Assembly (NCBI GenBank): GCA_965198995.1
Contig: CBDAQG010000001.1
Location: 124,001-188,000 of the forward strand
Length of the DNA stretch: 64,000 bases
Origin: CAXMMR01 sp965198995
Lineage (GTDB): Bacteria > Pseudomonadota > Alphaproteobacteria > Acetobacterales > Acetobacteraceae
Reading direction: 5' to 3'
Shown here piece after piece: positions 45,988 through 54,476 of the stretch. Below the pieces are notes generated by a model. The model worked only from the letters and a program-made list of their open reading frames with translations. It had not been told where the DNA came from and searched no databases. Made by a program: the position numbers and the translations under genes. Positions within the stretch are counted from its first letter, which is position 1. Every line of letters begins with the position of its first letter.

Positions 45988-46770
45988 TCAGCCCCGCCGG
46001 TCGACCAGCCGCTGCTTGATCTCGGCGATCGCCTTGGCCGGGTTCAGCCCCTTGGGGCAGCTCTGGGTGCAGTTCATGATCGTGTGGCAACGATACAGCT
46101 TGAACGGATCCTCAAGCGCGTCGAGCCGCTCGCCCGTATACTCGTCCCGGCTGTCGGCAATCCAGCGATACGCCGCCAGCAGCGTCGCCGGCCCAAGATA
46201 GCGGTCGCCGTTCCACCAGTAGCTCGGGCAAGACGTCGTGCAGCAGAAGCACAGGATGCACTCCCACATGCCGTCAAGCTGCGCCCGCTCCTCGCGGCTC
46301 TGCTTGCGCTCCCCATCCGGCGGCGCCGGCGTGTCGGATTTCAGCCAGGGCTCGACCGAGCGCAGCTGCGCATACGCCGCCGACAGGTCCGGCACCAAAT
46401 CCTTGACCACCGGCATGCTCGGCAGCGGGTAGATCGCCACCGCCTTCTTGCAGTCCTCGGTCGGCTTGAGGCAGGCCAGCGTGTTGCCGCCGTCGATGTT
46501 CATCGCGCACGAGCCGCAAATCCCCTCACGGCAGGAGCGCCGGAAGGTCAGCGTCGGATCGACCTCGTTCTTGATGTAGATCAGCGCGTCCAGCACCATC
46601 GGCCCCACCCGATCGAGGTCGATCTCGTAGGTATCAAGCACCGGGTTCTTCCCGTCATCCGGGTTCCACCGATAGATCTTGAACTCCTTCACGCGCGAGG
46701 CGCCCGGGGCCGCCTTATGCGTGACGCCGGCACCGATCCGGCTGTTCTTCGGCAGCGAAAACTTCGCCAT
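45988..46770 (-). CDS. sdhB: Succinate dehydrogenase iron-sulfur subunit
   Basis: A 260-residue subunit of respiratory complex II. The [2Fe-2S] ligands lie in RSCREGICGSCAMNIDG. The [4Fe-4S] and [3Fe-4S] ligands lie in CILCFCCTTSCPSYWW and CTQSCPKGLNPAKAI. It passes electrons from SdhA to ubiquinone at the membrane. It is the last gene of sdhCDAB, separated from sdhA by a family A repeat. Confidence 0.97.
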   Translation of the reverse strand: MAKFSLPKNSRIGAGVTHKAAPGASRVKEFKIYRWNPDDGKNPVLDTYEIDLDRVGPMVLDALIYIKNEVDPTLTFRRSCREGICGSCAMNIDGGNTLACLKPTEDCKKAVAIYPLPSMPVVKDLVPDLSAAYAQLRSVEPWLKSDTPAPPDGERKQSREERAQLDGMWECILCFCCTTSCPSYWWNGDRYLGPATLLAAYRWIADSRDEYTGERLDALEDPFKLYRCHTIMNCTQSCPKGLNPAKAIAEIKQRLVDRRG

Positions 46771-46802
46771 GGTGGTCGAAAACCTCTGTTTTTATCGCGT
46801 AG

Positions 46803-46925
46803 AAAGGAAGGCCAGGGCTCTGCCCTGGACCCGCTGGGGCCCGCGGCCCCAGACCCCATTCATTGGTTTCCAAAGACCGCCGGCCTTTGGTGGGGTGCAG
46901 GGGCAAAGCCCCTGGCCTTGCCTTG
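46803..46925. repeat. Family A bipartite repeat, reversed, between sdhA and sdhB
   Basis: Reversed M2 (46803-46858) with CCAGGGCTCTGCCCTGGACC and TGGGGCCCGCGGCCCCA is followed by a reversed M1 variant (46890-46925) holding CAGGGGCAAAGCCCCTG; the TTAAAGGC stem is replaced by ACCGCCGGCCTTTGGT. The element sits inside an operon, so it must be read through. Confidence 0.85.
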
Positions 46926-46934
46926 CTGGCTGCA

Positions 46935-48752
46935 TCAGTAAACCCGCTTCTTCGGCGGGAAGACCTGCACCTCGTTGGTCATGGTCTGCATCTTCACCGG
47001 CCGGTAGCCCAGCTTCACGTCGCCGGTGTCATCCACCCAGGCCAGCGTGTGCTTCATCCAGTTGGCGTCGTCCCGATCCGGGAAATCGTCATGCGCCTGC
47101 GCCCCACGGCTCTCCTGACGCGCCTCGGCCCCCGCCATCGTCGCCGACCCGTTCGGCACCAGGTTCTGCAGCTCGAGCGCCTCGACCAGGTCGGAATTCC
47201 AAATCATCGAGCGGTCGGTCACCACCATGTCGGCAACCCCGCCCCACAGCGCCTTCATCTTGCCCACCCCTTCGGTCAGGCTGGCGCTGCTGCGAAACAC
47301 CGCCGCGTGCTTCTGCATCGTCCGCTGCAGCTGCTCGCGGATGTGCGCGACCTTGCTGCCGCCATGCGCATGCCGCGTCCAGTCGAACCGGTCCAGGCTG
47401 GCCTCGCCAGCGCGCGGCGGCAGCGGCGCCTGGCTCGCGCCCGGCTGGAGCGTCGCTGTCGCCCGCAGCGCCGCCGCCCGGCCGAACACCACTAGGTCGA
47501 GCAGCGAGTTGGTGCCCAGCCGGTTGGCGCCGTGCACCGAGACGCACGCCGCCTCGCCCACCGCCATCAGCCCGCGCACCGTCGCCTCGGAGTCGGCCGC
47601 CGTCGGCCGCAGCACCTCGCCGTGGTAGTTCGTCGGAATGCCGCCCATGTTGTAGTGCACGGTCGGCAGCACCGGGATCGGCGCCTTCGTCACATCGACG
47701 CCGGCAAACACCCGCGCCGTCTCGGAAATCCCCGGCAGCCGCTCATGCAGCAGGTCGGCGCCAAGATGCTCAAGATGCAGCAGGATGTGGTCCTTGTTGG
47801 CGCCCACACCGCGCCCCTCGTTGATCTCGATCGTCATCGAGCGACTGACCACGTCCCGGCTCGCCAGGTCCTTCGCCGTCGGCGCATACCGCTCCATGAA
47901 GCGCTCGCCCTCGGCATTGGTCAGGTAGCCGCCCTCACCGCGCGCGCCCTCGGTGATCAGGCAGCCGGCCGGAAAGATCCCGGTCGGATGGAACTGCACG
48001 AACTCCATGTCCTGCGTCGGCAGCCCGGCCCGCAGCACCATCCCGCCGCCATCGCCGGTGCAGGTATGCGCCGAGGTGCAGGAGAGATACGCCCGCCCAT
48101 AGCCGCCGGTCGCCAGCACCACCGTCTGCGCCCGGAACCGGTGGATGGTGCCATCCTCCAGGCACCACGCCATCACGCCCCGGCACGCCCCGTCCTCGTC
48201 CATGATTAGATCAAGCGAGAAATACTCGACGAAGAACTCGACGTCATGCTTCAGGCACTGCTGATACAGCGTGTGCAGGATCGCGTGCCCGGTGCGGTCG
48301 GCCGCCGCGCAGGCCCGCATTGCCGGCGTCTTGCCGTAATCCTGCATGTGGCCGCCGAACGGCCGCTGGTAGATCTTGCCGTCCTCGGTGCGGCTGAACG
48401 GCACCCCGAAATGCTCGAGCTCATAGATCGCCGGCACCGCCTCGCGGCACATGTACTCGATCGCATCCTGGTCGCCGAGCCAGTCCGACCCCTTCACGGT
48501 GTCGTACATGTGCCAGCGCCAATTGTCCTCGCCCATGTTGCCGAGCGAGGCGCCGATGCCGCCCTGCGCCGCCACCGTGTGGCTGCGCGTCGGGAACACC
48601 TTGGTGATGCAGGCGGTCTTCAGCCCCGCCGCGCCCATCCCGAGCGTCGCCCGCAACCCCGCCCCACCGGCGCCGACCACCACGACGTCATAGGTGTGAT
48701 CAACGATCGTATAGGCGGCCACAGAAGGCTTGGTGATCGCGTTCATCGTCAT
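46935..48752 (-). CDS. sdhA: Succinate dehydrogenase flavoprotein subunit
   Basis: About 605 residues. The FAD-binding VVVVGAGGAGLRATLGMGAA comes first, then the covalent-FAD segment TRSHTVAAQGGIGASLGNMG (His), then QFHPTGIFPAGCLITEGARG with the substrate loop, RGVGANKDHILLHLEHLG and HGANRLGTNSLLDLVVFGRA. It oxidises succinate to fumarate. ATG 48752 (MTMNAITKP) or 48746 are both possible; an upstream open frame to 48830 overlaps sdhD and is rejected. Confidence 0.97.
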   Translation of the reverse strand: MTMNAITKPSVAAYTIVDHTYDVVVVGAGGAGLRATLGMGAAGLKTACITKVFPTRSHTVAAQGGIGASLGNMGEDNWRWHMYDTVKGSDWLGDQDAIEYMCREAVPAIYELEHFGVPFSRTEDGKIYQRPFGGHMQDYGKTPAMRACAAADRTGHAILHTLYQQCLKHDVEFFVEYFSLDLIMDEDGACRGVMAWCLEDGTIHRFRAQTVVLATGGYGRAYLSCTSAHTCTGDGGGMVLRAGLPTQDMEFVQFHPTGIFPAGCLITEGARGEGGYLTNAEGERFMERYAPTAKDLASRDVVSRSMTIEINEGRGVGANKDHILLHLEHLGADLLHERLPGISETARVFAGVDVTKAPIPVLPTVHYNMGGIPTNYHGEVLRPTAADSEATVRGLMAVGEAACVSVHGANRLGTNSLLDLVVFGRAAALRATATLQPGASQAPLPPRAGEASLDRFDWTRHAHGGSKVAHIREQLQRTMQKHAAVFRSSASLTEGVGKMKALWGGVADMVVTDRSMIWNSDLVEALELQNLVPNGSATMAGAEARQESRGAQAHDDFPDRDDANWMKHTLAWVDDTGDVKLGYRPVKMQTMTNEVQVFPPKKRVY

Positions 48753-48807
48753 TCCGTCACGAAAGGCGGCGCCACGGCCGGGCGCCTCGGGTAGCCCGGC
48801 AGCGGCC

Positions 48808-49254
48808 TCAGCCGACGCGTCCGAGCGCAATCTTCAATATGGAGAGCGAGCCCAGCAGTCCAAGCAACAGACAGGCGGCTTTGGTCGCAAAGATCGCCAG
48901 GTTCTGCTGCCACTTGGTGTGCAAGTAGTCCTCGTAGATCACCTGCATGCCGAGCTGCGTGTGGTGGAACGTCATCACCACCAGGGCCAGCAGCAGCACC
49001 GCGTTCCACGGCCGCCCGATCCAGTGCGCAATCGCCGGCTGGTCCGCCCCCGCCAGCGCCAGCACCGCAATCACAAACCACACGGTGAGCGGGATCAGCG
49101 CATAGGCGGTGACCCGCTCGGCCCGCCAATGCTCCACCCCGGCATGCGCCGCCCCCAGCCCACGCACCCGTCCCAACGGGCTGCGCCGAACAGCGACCTC
49201 GCCGCGACGGTCGCCGCCACGGTCACCGCCACGGTCACTCTGGGCATGGCTCAC
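48808..49254 (-). CDS. sdhD: Succinate dehydrogenase membrane anchor subunit D
   Basis: A 148-residue protein with three transmembrane segments (ALIPLTVWFVIAVLALAG, AVLLLALVVMTFHHTQLGMQ, AACLLLGLLGSLSILKIALG). HHTQLGMQVIYEDYLHTKWQ contains the haem His and quinone-site Tyr region of alphaproteobacterial SdhD. The N-terminus has a DRGGDRGGDRRGE run from a 12-base repeat (49200-49236). The first conserved stretch, HWRAERVTAYALIPL, begins at about residue 42. It lies between sdhC and sdhA. Confidence 0.93.
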   Translation of the reverse strand: MSHAQSDRGGDRGGDRRGEVAVRRSPLGRVRGLGAAHAGVEHWRAERVTAYALIPLTVWFVIAVLALAGADQPAIAHWIGRPWNAVLLLALVVMTFHHTQLGMQVIYEDYLHTKWQQNLAIFATKAACLLLGLLGSLSILKIALGRVG

Positions 49255-49258
49255 GCCC

Positions 49259-49693
49259 TCAACCCCGCACCAGGAAGCCGACCACGAACACCACCACCGT
49301 CGAGGCGGCGGTCAGCCCCAGGATGACGTAGGTCACCGGGTTCAGCGTCTTTTGCTCAAAGCCGATCACCGCGTCCCACGCCAAGTGCCGAATGCCGGCG
49401 TAGAAATGATAGAACAACGAGGCCGTCCAGCCGAACAGCAGGATCAGCCCCACCGGCGAGGCGAGAAACCCCTGCACGGTGGCGAACGCCGCCGGCCCCG
49501 CCGCGGCGGCGACCAGCCACCACACCAGCAGCAACGTGCCGATCGAGATCGCCGTGCCGGTCATGCGGTTGAGGATCGAGCCCAGCATCGTCGGCGGCCA
49601 ACGGTACACCTGCAAATGCGGCGAGAGCGGCCGCTGCACGAGCCGCCCATCGCTGGCCTGCGCCACCATCATCGCGTCCCTGGCATCACCCAT
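49259..49693 (-). CDS. sdhC: Succinate dehydrogenase cytochrome b556 subunit
   Basis: About 144 residues. It has the SdhC start VQRPLSPHLQVYRWPPTMLG followed by SILNRMTGTAI, then three membrane helices. The haem-ligand His is in LFYHFYAGIRHLAWDAVIGF. It anchors complex II and binds haem b and ubiquinone. ATG 49693 is chosen; 49723 and 49672 (with a closer AGGGA site) are in-frame alternatives. First gene of sdhCDAB; it overlaps nothing and is 4 bases from sdhD. Confidence 0.93.
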   Translation of the reverse strand: MGDARDAMMVAQASDGRLVQRPLSPHLQVYRWPPTMLGSILNRMTGTAISIGTLLLVWWLVAAAAGPAAFATVQGFLASPVGLILLFGWTASLFYHFYAGIRHLAWDAVIGFEQKTLNPVTYVILGLTAASTVVVFVVGFLVRG

Positions 49694-49819
49694 CGTCTCG
49701 AACGGCCTCCACAGCCAGCCCAATTTTAAGGCCGGATGGTTAACAACCTGCTTACAGAGGGCTCAGATGGGGGTCAATTTGCCGCTGCGAAGGAGGCCGC
49801 CCCATCACCGAACCCACCG

Positions 49820-50851
49820 CTAAGCCGCCTTGCGCCCCAGCAGCCCCCGCCCGATCAGCTCCTCGGCGATCTGCACCGCGTTCAGCGCCGCCCCCTTGCG
49901 CAGGTTGTCGGCCACACACCAGAACGCCAGACCGTTTGCCACCGTCGGGTCGCGCCTGAGCCGGCTGACATACACCGCGTCCTCGCCGACGCACTCCGCC
50001 GGCGTCACGTAGCCGCCATCCTCATGCCGATCCTGCACGATCACCCCGTCCGCCCCGCGCAGCAGTTCGCGCGCCTCGTCCACGTCCACCGGCTCCTCGA
50101 ACTCGACGCTGATCGCCTCCGCATGCCCGATGAACACCGGCACCCGCACGCAGGTGGCGAACACCGCAATGTCCGGCCCGAGGATCTTGCGGGTCTCCAC
50201 CGCCATCTTCCACTCCTCCTTGGTCGAGCCGTCGGCCATGAAGCTGTCGATGTGCGGGATCACGTTGAAGGCGATCGGCTTGGTGAAGATCTGCGGGCTC
50301 GCCGGGTCGTTGACGAAGCTCGCCTTGGTGGTGGTGAACAGCTCGTCCATCCCCTCCTTGCCCGCCCCGGAAACCGATTGATACGTCGAAACCACGATCC
50401 GCCGCGCCGTGTAGCGGTCGTGCAGCGGCTTCAGCGCCACCACCATCTGGATTGTCGAGCAGTTCGGGTTGGCGATGATCCGCCGCCGCGTATGCCGGCT
50501 CAGCGCCTCCGGGTTCACCTCCGGCACCACCAGCGGCACGTCGGGCTCCATCCGGAAGTGGCTGGTGTTGTCGATCACGATGCACCCCGCCGCCGCCGCC
50601 CGCGGCGCCTGCACCGCCGAGACCGCCCCCCCGGGGCTGAACAGCGCCAGATCCGTGCCGGCGAAATCGTAGGTCTCGAGGTTGCGGATCTTCAACACGC
50701 TCTTGTCGCCAAACGAGACCTGCTGCCCAGCCGAGCGCGGCGACGCCAACGCCACCACCTCACCCACCGGAAAATCCCGCTCCGCCAAGGTCTTGAGCAT
50801 CTCCCGCCCAACCGCCCCGGTGGCGCCCACAACCGCAACCTTGTAGCTCAT
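49820..50851 (-). CDS. asd: Aspartate-semialdehyde dehydrogenase
   Basis: A 343-residue NADPH enzyme reducing aspartyl phosphate to the semialdehyde, the branch point to lysine, threonine and methionine. It has the N-terminal dinucleotide motif KVAVVGATGAVGREMLKTLA, SPGGAVSAVQAPRAAAAGCI, the active-site Cys in NPNCSTIQMVVALKPLHD, and RVPVFIGHAEAISVEFEEPV with the catalytic His. AGAGGGA precedes ATG 50851. A family A module lies in its 5' leader at 50871. Confidence 0.96.
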   Translation of the reverse strand: MSYKVAVVGATGAVGREMLKTLAERDFPVGEVVALASPRSAGQQVSFGDKSVLKIRNLETYDFAGTDLALFSPGGAVSAVQAPRAAAAGCIVIDNTSHFRMEPDVPLVVPEVNPEALSRHTRRRIIANPNCSTIQMVVALKPLHDRYTARRIVVSTYQSVSGAGKEGMDELFTTTKASFVNDPASPQIFTKPIAFNVIPHIDSFMADGSTKEEWKMAVETRKILGPDIAVFATCVRVPVFIGHAEAISVEFEEPVDVDEARELLRGADGVIVQDRHEDGGYVTPAECVGEDAVYVSRLRRDPTVANGLAFWCVADNLRKGAALNAVQIAEELIGRGLLGRKAA

Positions 50852-50870
50852 CCGGAAATCCCTCTACAGA

Positions 50871-51073
50871 AAGGCCAGGCGCTTTGCCCCCTGGACCCCA
50901 TTAAAGGCGAAGCCTTTAAAATCCATTTTATTCATACCACGCGGGCAAGCGCAGTGCCGTCAGGCATCGATTGATCGGCTTCGCCAAGCAAGAATATAGA
51001 GAGTCTAAATGGATGGGGTCTGGGGCCTGCCGGCCCCAACGAGGTCCAGGAGCAGAGCTCCTGGCCTTCCTTT
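50871..51073. repeat. Family A bipartite repeat, complete copy between asd and zwf
   Basis: M1 (50871-50927) with CCAGGCGCTTTGCCCCCTGG and TTAAAGGCGAAGCCTTTAA is followed by about 85 bases and M2 (51013-51073) with TGGGGCCTGCCGGCCCCA and CCAGGAGCAGAGCTCCTGG. The second stem keeps pairing by compensating changes (GGAGC/GCTCC instead of GGGC/GCCC). It lies between two divergent start codons, within both leaders. Confidence 0.9.
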
Positions 51074-51093
51074 CTCAAGCGCGAGGACATGAC

Positions 51094-52641
51094 ATGGCAG
51101 ACAACCAGCAGAACTCGGCCCAGGCCCAGCCCAACGACCCGGGCGCCGCCACCGCACCCGCCGGCGCCGCCGTCGCCCCCGCGGCCACGCTGGTGATCTT
51201 CGGCGCCCATGGCGACCTGACCAAGCGCCTGCTGATGCCGGCCCTCTACAACCTCACCGCCGACCACCTGCTGGCCGACGGCTTCCGCGTCATCGGCGTC
51301 GACCGCGTCGACGGCACCGATGACGCCTGGCGGCACGAGCTGTCCGACACGATGCAGACCTTCACCACCGACAAGACCGCCGAGTTCTACGTCGAGAAGA
51401 TCGACGAGACGGTCTGGGGCTGGGTCACCCAGCGCCTGTCCTACGTCCGCGCCGACTTCACCCAGGACGCCGACATCGACGCCCTGGCCGGCAAGCTGCA
51501 CGGCAACGTCATCTTCTACCTCGCCGTCGCCGGCCGCTTCTTCGGCGGCATCGTCGACCAGCTCGGCCGCGCCGGCCTGCTCCATCAGGCCGACGACGCC
51601 TTCCGCCGCGTCGTCATCGAAAAGCCGTTCGGCCACGACCTCGCCTCGGCCAAGGCGCTGAACGCCCAGATCCTCAAGCAGGGCGAGGAGAGCCAGTTCT
51701 TCCGCATCGACCATTTCCTCGGCAAGGAGACGGTGCAGAACATCATGGCGCTGCGTTTCGCCAACGGCATCTTCGAGCCACTCTGGCACCGCGACCACAT
51801 CTCCCATGTCGAGATCACCGCCGCCGAGACGATCGGCGTCGAGGGCCGCGGCGCCTTCTACGAGGGCACCGGCGCGCTGCGCGACATGGTGCCGAACCAC
51901 CTGTTCCAGATCCTCTCGATGATCGCCATGGAGCCGCCCAACAGCTTCGACGCCGAGGACGTCCGCTCCGAAAAGGCCAAGCTCGTCGAGGCCGTCCGCC
52001 CGGTCGCCGAGGACGACGTGGTGCGCGGCCAGTACACCGCCGGCACCGTCGCCGGCCAGGCCAAGAAGGCCTACCGCGAGGAGCCCGACGTCGCGCCCGA
52101 CAGCAAGACCGAGACCTACGTCGCGCTGCGCCTGCTGATCGACAACTGGCGCTGGGCCGACGTGCCCTTCTACATGCGCACCGGCAAGCACATGACCGGC
52201 CGCCGCACCGAGTGCGTCGTGCATTTCCGCCAGGCGCCCTACGCGCTGTTCCGCGACACCCCGGTCGACAAGCTCGCCCGCAACGCGCTCACCCTCGGCA
52301 TCCAGCCGGTCGAGGGGCTGACACTCACCATCAGCGCCAAGCATCCCGGGCCAAAGATGCAGCTCTCCCCGGTCGAGCTCGCCTTCAAATACACCGACGT
52401 GTTCAAGCAGGAGCCGAACGTCGGCTACGAGACACTGCTGTACGACTGCCTGATCGGCGACAGCACCCTGTTCCAGCGCGCCGACAACATCGAGGCCGCC
52501 TGGAGCGCGGTGGAGCCGGCGCTCGACGCCTGGGCAGCCGGCCGCGGCACCGTCGAGGACTACCCCGCCGGCTCACCCGGCCCGAAAGCCGCCGACGCGC
52601 TGCTCGCCAAGGACGGCAATAGCTGGGCAGATTTGACGTGA
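51094..52641 (+). CDS. zwf: Glucose-6-phosphate 1-dehydrogenase
   Basis: A 515-residue enzyme of the oxidative pentose phosphate/Entner-Doudoroff route. After an Ala/Pro/Gln-rich leader of about 35 residues comes the NADP motif ATLVIFGAHGDLTKRLLMPA. VVIEKPFGHDLASAK and FFRIDHFLGKETVQNIMALR carry the catalytic Lys and His, and FYMRTGKHMTGRRTECVVHF follows. ATG 51094 has GAGGA upstream. The start directly follows module M2 of a family A repeat. Confidence 0.96.
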   Translation: MADNQQNSAQAQPNDPGAATAPAGAAVAPAATLVIFGAHGDLTKRLLMPALYNLTADHLLADGFRVIGVDRVDGTDDAWRHELSDTMQTFTTDKTAEFYVEKIDETVWGWVTQRLSYVRADFTQDADIDALAGKLHGNVIFYLAVAGRFFGGIVDQLGRAGLLHQADDAFRRVVIEKPFGHDLASAKALNAQILKQGEESQFFRIDHFLGKETVQNIMALRFANGIFEPLWHRDHISHVEITAAETIGVEGRGAFYEGTGALRDMVPNHLFQILSMIAMEPPNSFDAEDVRSEKAKLVEAVRPVAEDDVVRGQYTAGTVAGQAKKAYREEPDVAPDSKTETYVALRLLIDNWRWADVPFYMRTGKHMTGRRTECVVHFRQAPYALFRDTPVDKLARNALTLGIQPVEGLTLTISAKHPGPKMQLSPVELAFKYTDVFKQEPNVGYETLLYDCLIGDSTLFQRADNIEAAWSAVEPALDAWAAGRGTVEDYPAGSPGPKAADALLAKDGNSWADLT

Positions 52642-52880
52642 AGGAAGAGCTTCTTTTTTGAAAAAAAGAAGCAAAAAACTTTTTCTCCTTAGAGTATGAC
52701 CGGTGCGCTTGCGTTTACCGGTCATACTCTGAGGGTTGGTTTGAGCGAGCATCCTTGCCGGTCAGGTGGCTGCACCTGATCCGGTAATGCCTAGGATCCC
52801 AAACTGATGATCACAGCGTCGCCACGTCATCATTTCGGATAAAAGTTTTTTGGTTCTTTTTTTCAAAAAAGAACCGCTTG
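52642..52880. repeat. Inverted pair of family B A/T hairpins between convergent zwf and the operon at 52888
   Basis: Copy one (52642-52686): CTTCTTTTTTG, AAAAAAAGAAG, then CAAAAAACTTTTT. Copy two (52841-52880) is inverse: AAAAGTTTTTTGGTTC, TTTTTTTC, AAAAAAGAACC. Each hairpin has a long U-run potential on one strand. A much stronger hairpin lies between them (52691-52730). Confidence 0.85.
52691..52730. terminator. Strong bidirectional hairpin downstream of zwf
   Basis: AGAGTATGACCGGT (52691-52704), a 12-base loop, and its perfect complement ACCGGTCATACTCT (52717-52730) form a 14-base-pair stem in a convergent gap. The A/T-rich family B arms flank it. It most likely ends transcription from both sides. 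Confidence 0.7.
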
Positions 52881-52887
52881 CCGTCTC

Positions 52888-54231
52888 TCAGTCGTGGCCA
52901 GGCCACAGGCGATAGGCCCGTCGGCACAGCACCGCCCAGGCCAGCATGCGCGGCGAGCCGAGCTCGGTGCCCTCCAGCGCCGGGTCGATGGCGCCACGGA
53001 GCAGCCCGTCCTCCAGCCGCTCCACGCTGCCGCACGGCCGTTGCTCGTCGGCGTCGCACACCCACAGCAGCGCATTGCGCCCCCGCCGCCGCAGCGCCCG
53101 CCACACCGGCATCATCGCGCCGAGCGGCTCCTCGACGAAGGGGCGGTAGACGAAGATCGTGCCGTCACCGTCGACCCGCTGATTGAACATCCGCTTGAGG
53201 AACAGCATCCGCTTGAGCTGCCGGGCGAGCAGCAATCCCTCGTCGGTCGGCAGCGCCCCGCGGCAGGAAAAGCTGGTATGCCCGATCAGCCCGATCGACC
53301 GCTCGTGAAACACGTACTCGTTGCCCTTGCCAACCACCAGCGCCGCACTGTCCGGCCGCGGAAACCCGTCGAGCCGGTTCTCCAGCAGCTCCACCAGCTG
53401 CGGCAGCGGCACGCTGTTGTAGCGAAACAGCGACACCGGCTGGTGGCCGATCACGCTCTCGTAAAAGCCGAAGGCGCAGTCGTCGCCCAAACTCTCGAAC
53501 CCCGGCGCCAACGCCCGCGCCTCGGCCGGCGGCGCGCCGCCATCCAGCCCCTCCAGGCTCACGCTCCGCACCTTCACCGCCAGCGCCCGGCCATCACGCG
53601 AGCTCGAATGATCGCACGGCCGTTCCGGCGCCGCATGCCGCAGCCGCAACGTGCGGTCGGCCGAGATCAGCTCCCCGGCGATGCGCACCGCCAGCACCGT
53701 CTCGCGCCGCACCCGCTCGCGCAGCACGGTGATGCCGGCGACCTCGAGCTGCAGCATCTTGGGCGTGTGATACGGCTTGAGCTCGAGCCGCAGCAAATAC
53801 TCCTCATGCGCCGGCACGTCCGGCAGGCTCAGCAGGCTCTCCGCCCCGATCGTCCAGCGCCCGTCCTGCTCGCCGACGCTCCAGCCCTCGCCCAGCAGCG
53901 CCGCCGCCTCGCCGCCGGCGCCCAACGCCAGGCGGCGCAGCGGCACGACCGTCGCCGGGCTGGCGGGAGGCACGCTGGGCGCCACCTCTGGCAGGCTCAG
54001 CAGCTCGTGCCTGAAGCGGGCGCGAAACTCGGCCGAGCGCAGCAGCCGCTCGCCCAGCGTCGCAAGGTCGGGCAGCGCGCACTGCGCATCGATCGTCGCC
54101 TGGGATTCAGGCCGCCGGCCGAGGATCAGCAGGTAGGCGCTGACGACGTCCTCCGGCCGCAGCCGCGCCTCGACGCTCGACGTCAGCCGCGCCGGATCGG
54201 ACAGCCTCGGCACGCCCGCCAAATCCGCCAT
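52888..54231 (-). CDS. Uncharacterised protein, DUF4214-like N-terminus and DUF1796-like C-terminus
   Basis: A 447-residue cytosolic protein and last gene of the six-gene operon. Residues 25-75 (LRPEDVVSAYLLILGRRPES, LGERLLRSAEFRARF) resemble DUF4214, a repeat-type helix pair common in surface-glycan and secreted proteins. Residues 100-235 look like an all-beta domain. From residue about 245, GFESLGDDCAFGFYESVIGH, QPVSLFRYNSVPLPQLVELL and HTSFSCRGALPTD resemble DUF1796-type proteins, whose function I cannot state. Its ATG lies one base after the carrier-protein stop, so it is translationally coupled to it. Confidence 0.55.
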   Translation of the reverse strand: MADLAGVPRLSDPARLTSSVEARLRPEDVVSAYLLILGRRPESQATIDAQCALPDLATLGERLLRSAEFRARFRHELLSLPEVAPSVPPASPATVVPLRRLALGAGGEAAALLGEGWSVGEQDGRWTIGAESLLSLPDVPAHEEYLLRLELKPYHTPKMLQLEVAGITVLRERVRRETVLAVRIAGELISADRTLRLRHAAPERPCDHSSSRDGRALAVKVRSVSLEGLDGGAPPAEARALAPGFESLGDDCAFGFYESVIGHQPVSLFRYNSVPLPQLVELLENRLDGFPRPDSAALVVGKGNEYVFHERSIGLIGHTSFSCRGALPTDEGLLLARQLKRMLFLKRMFNQRVDGDGTIFVYRPFVEEPLGAMMPVWRALRRRGRNALLWVCDADEQRPCGSVERLEDGLLRGAIDPALEGTELGSPRMLAWAVLCRRAYRLWPGHD

Positions 54232-54232
54232 G

Positions 54233-54463
54233 CTACGCTTGCCCCACCGGCCGATGCGCCTCGATCAGGCGCAGGTAGTCGGCCACCGCCGGCATGCTGC
54301 CGAGCTCGCCGACGTGAAACTCCACCCCCAGCCGCGCCTCGATCGCCAGGATGATCTCGACGCTGGTGACCGAATCCCAGCCCGGCACGTCCGCCGTCGC
54401 GGCGTCCTGGCGCAGCACCAGCCCGGGTGCGGCGAGCACCTCGCGCACGATCGCCTGTAGCAT
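54233..54463 (-). CDS. Stand-alone acyl/peptidyl carrier protein
   Basis: A 76-residue carrier protein starting MLQAIVREVLAAPGLVLRQD. The phosphopantetheine attachment Ser31 is in VPGWDSVTSVEIILAIEARL, with GVEFHVGELGSMPAVADYLR forming helix III. It is too short for anything but the carrier fold. ATG 54463 gives the usual ACP length; the frame is open to 54565 through an arginine-rich stretch that is not ACP-like. It lies between the MetA-like gene (13 bases) and the DUF4214-like gene. The adenylation enzyme two genes upstream is the obvious partner. Confidence 0.85.
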   Translation of the reverse strand: MLQAIVREVLAAPGLVLRQDAATADVPGWDSVTSVEIILAIEARLGVEFHVGELGSMPAVADYLRLIEAHRPVGQA

Positions 54464-54476
54464 CGCCGGCGCCGGC

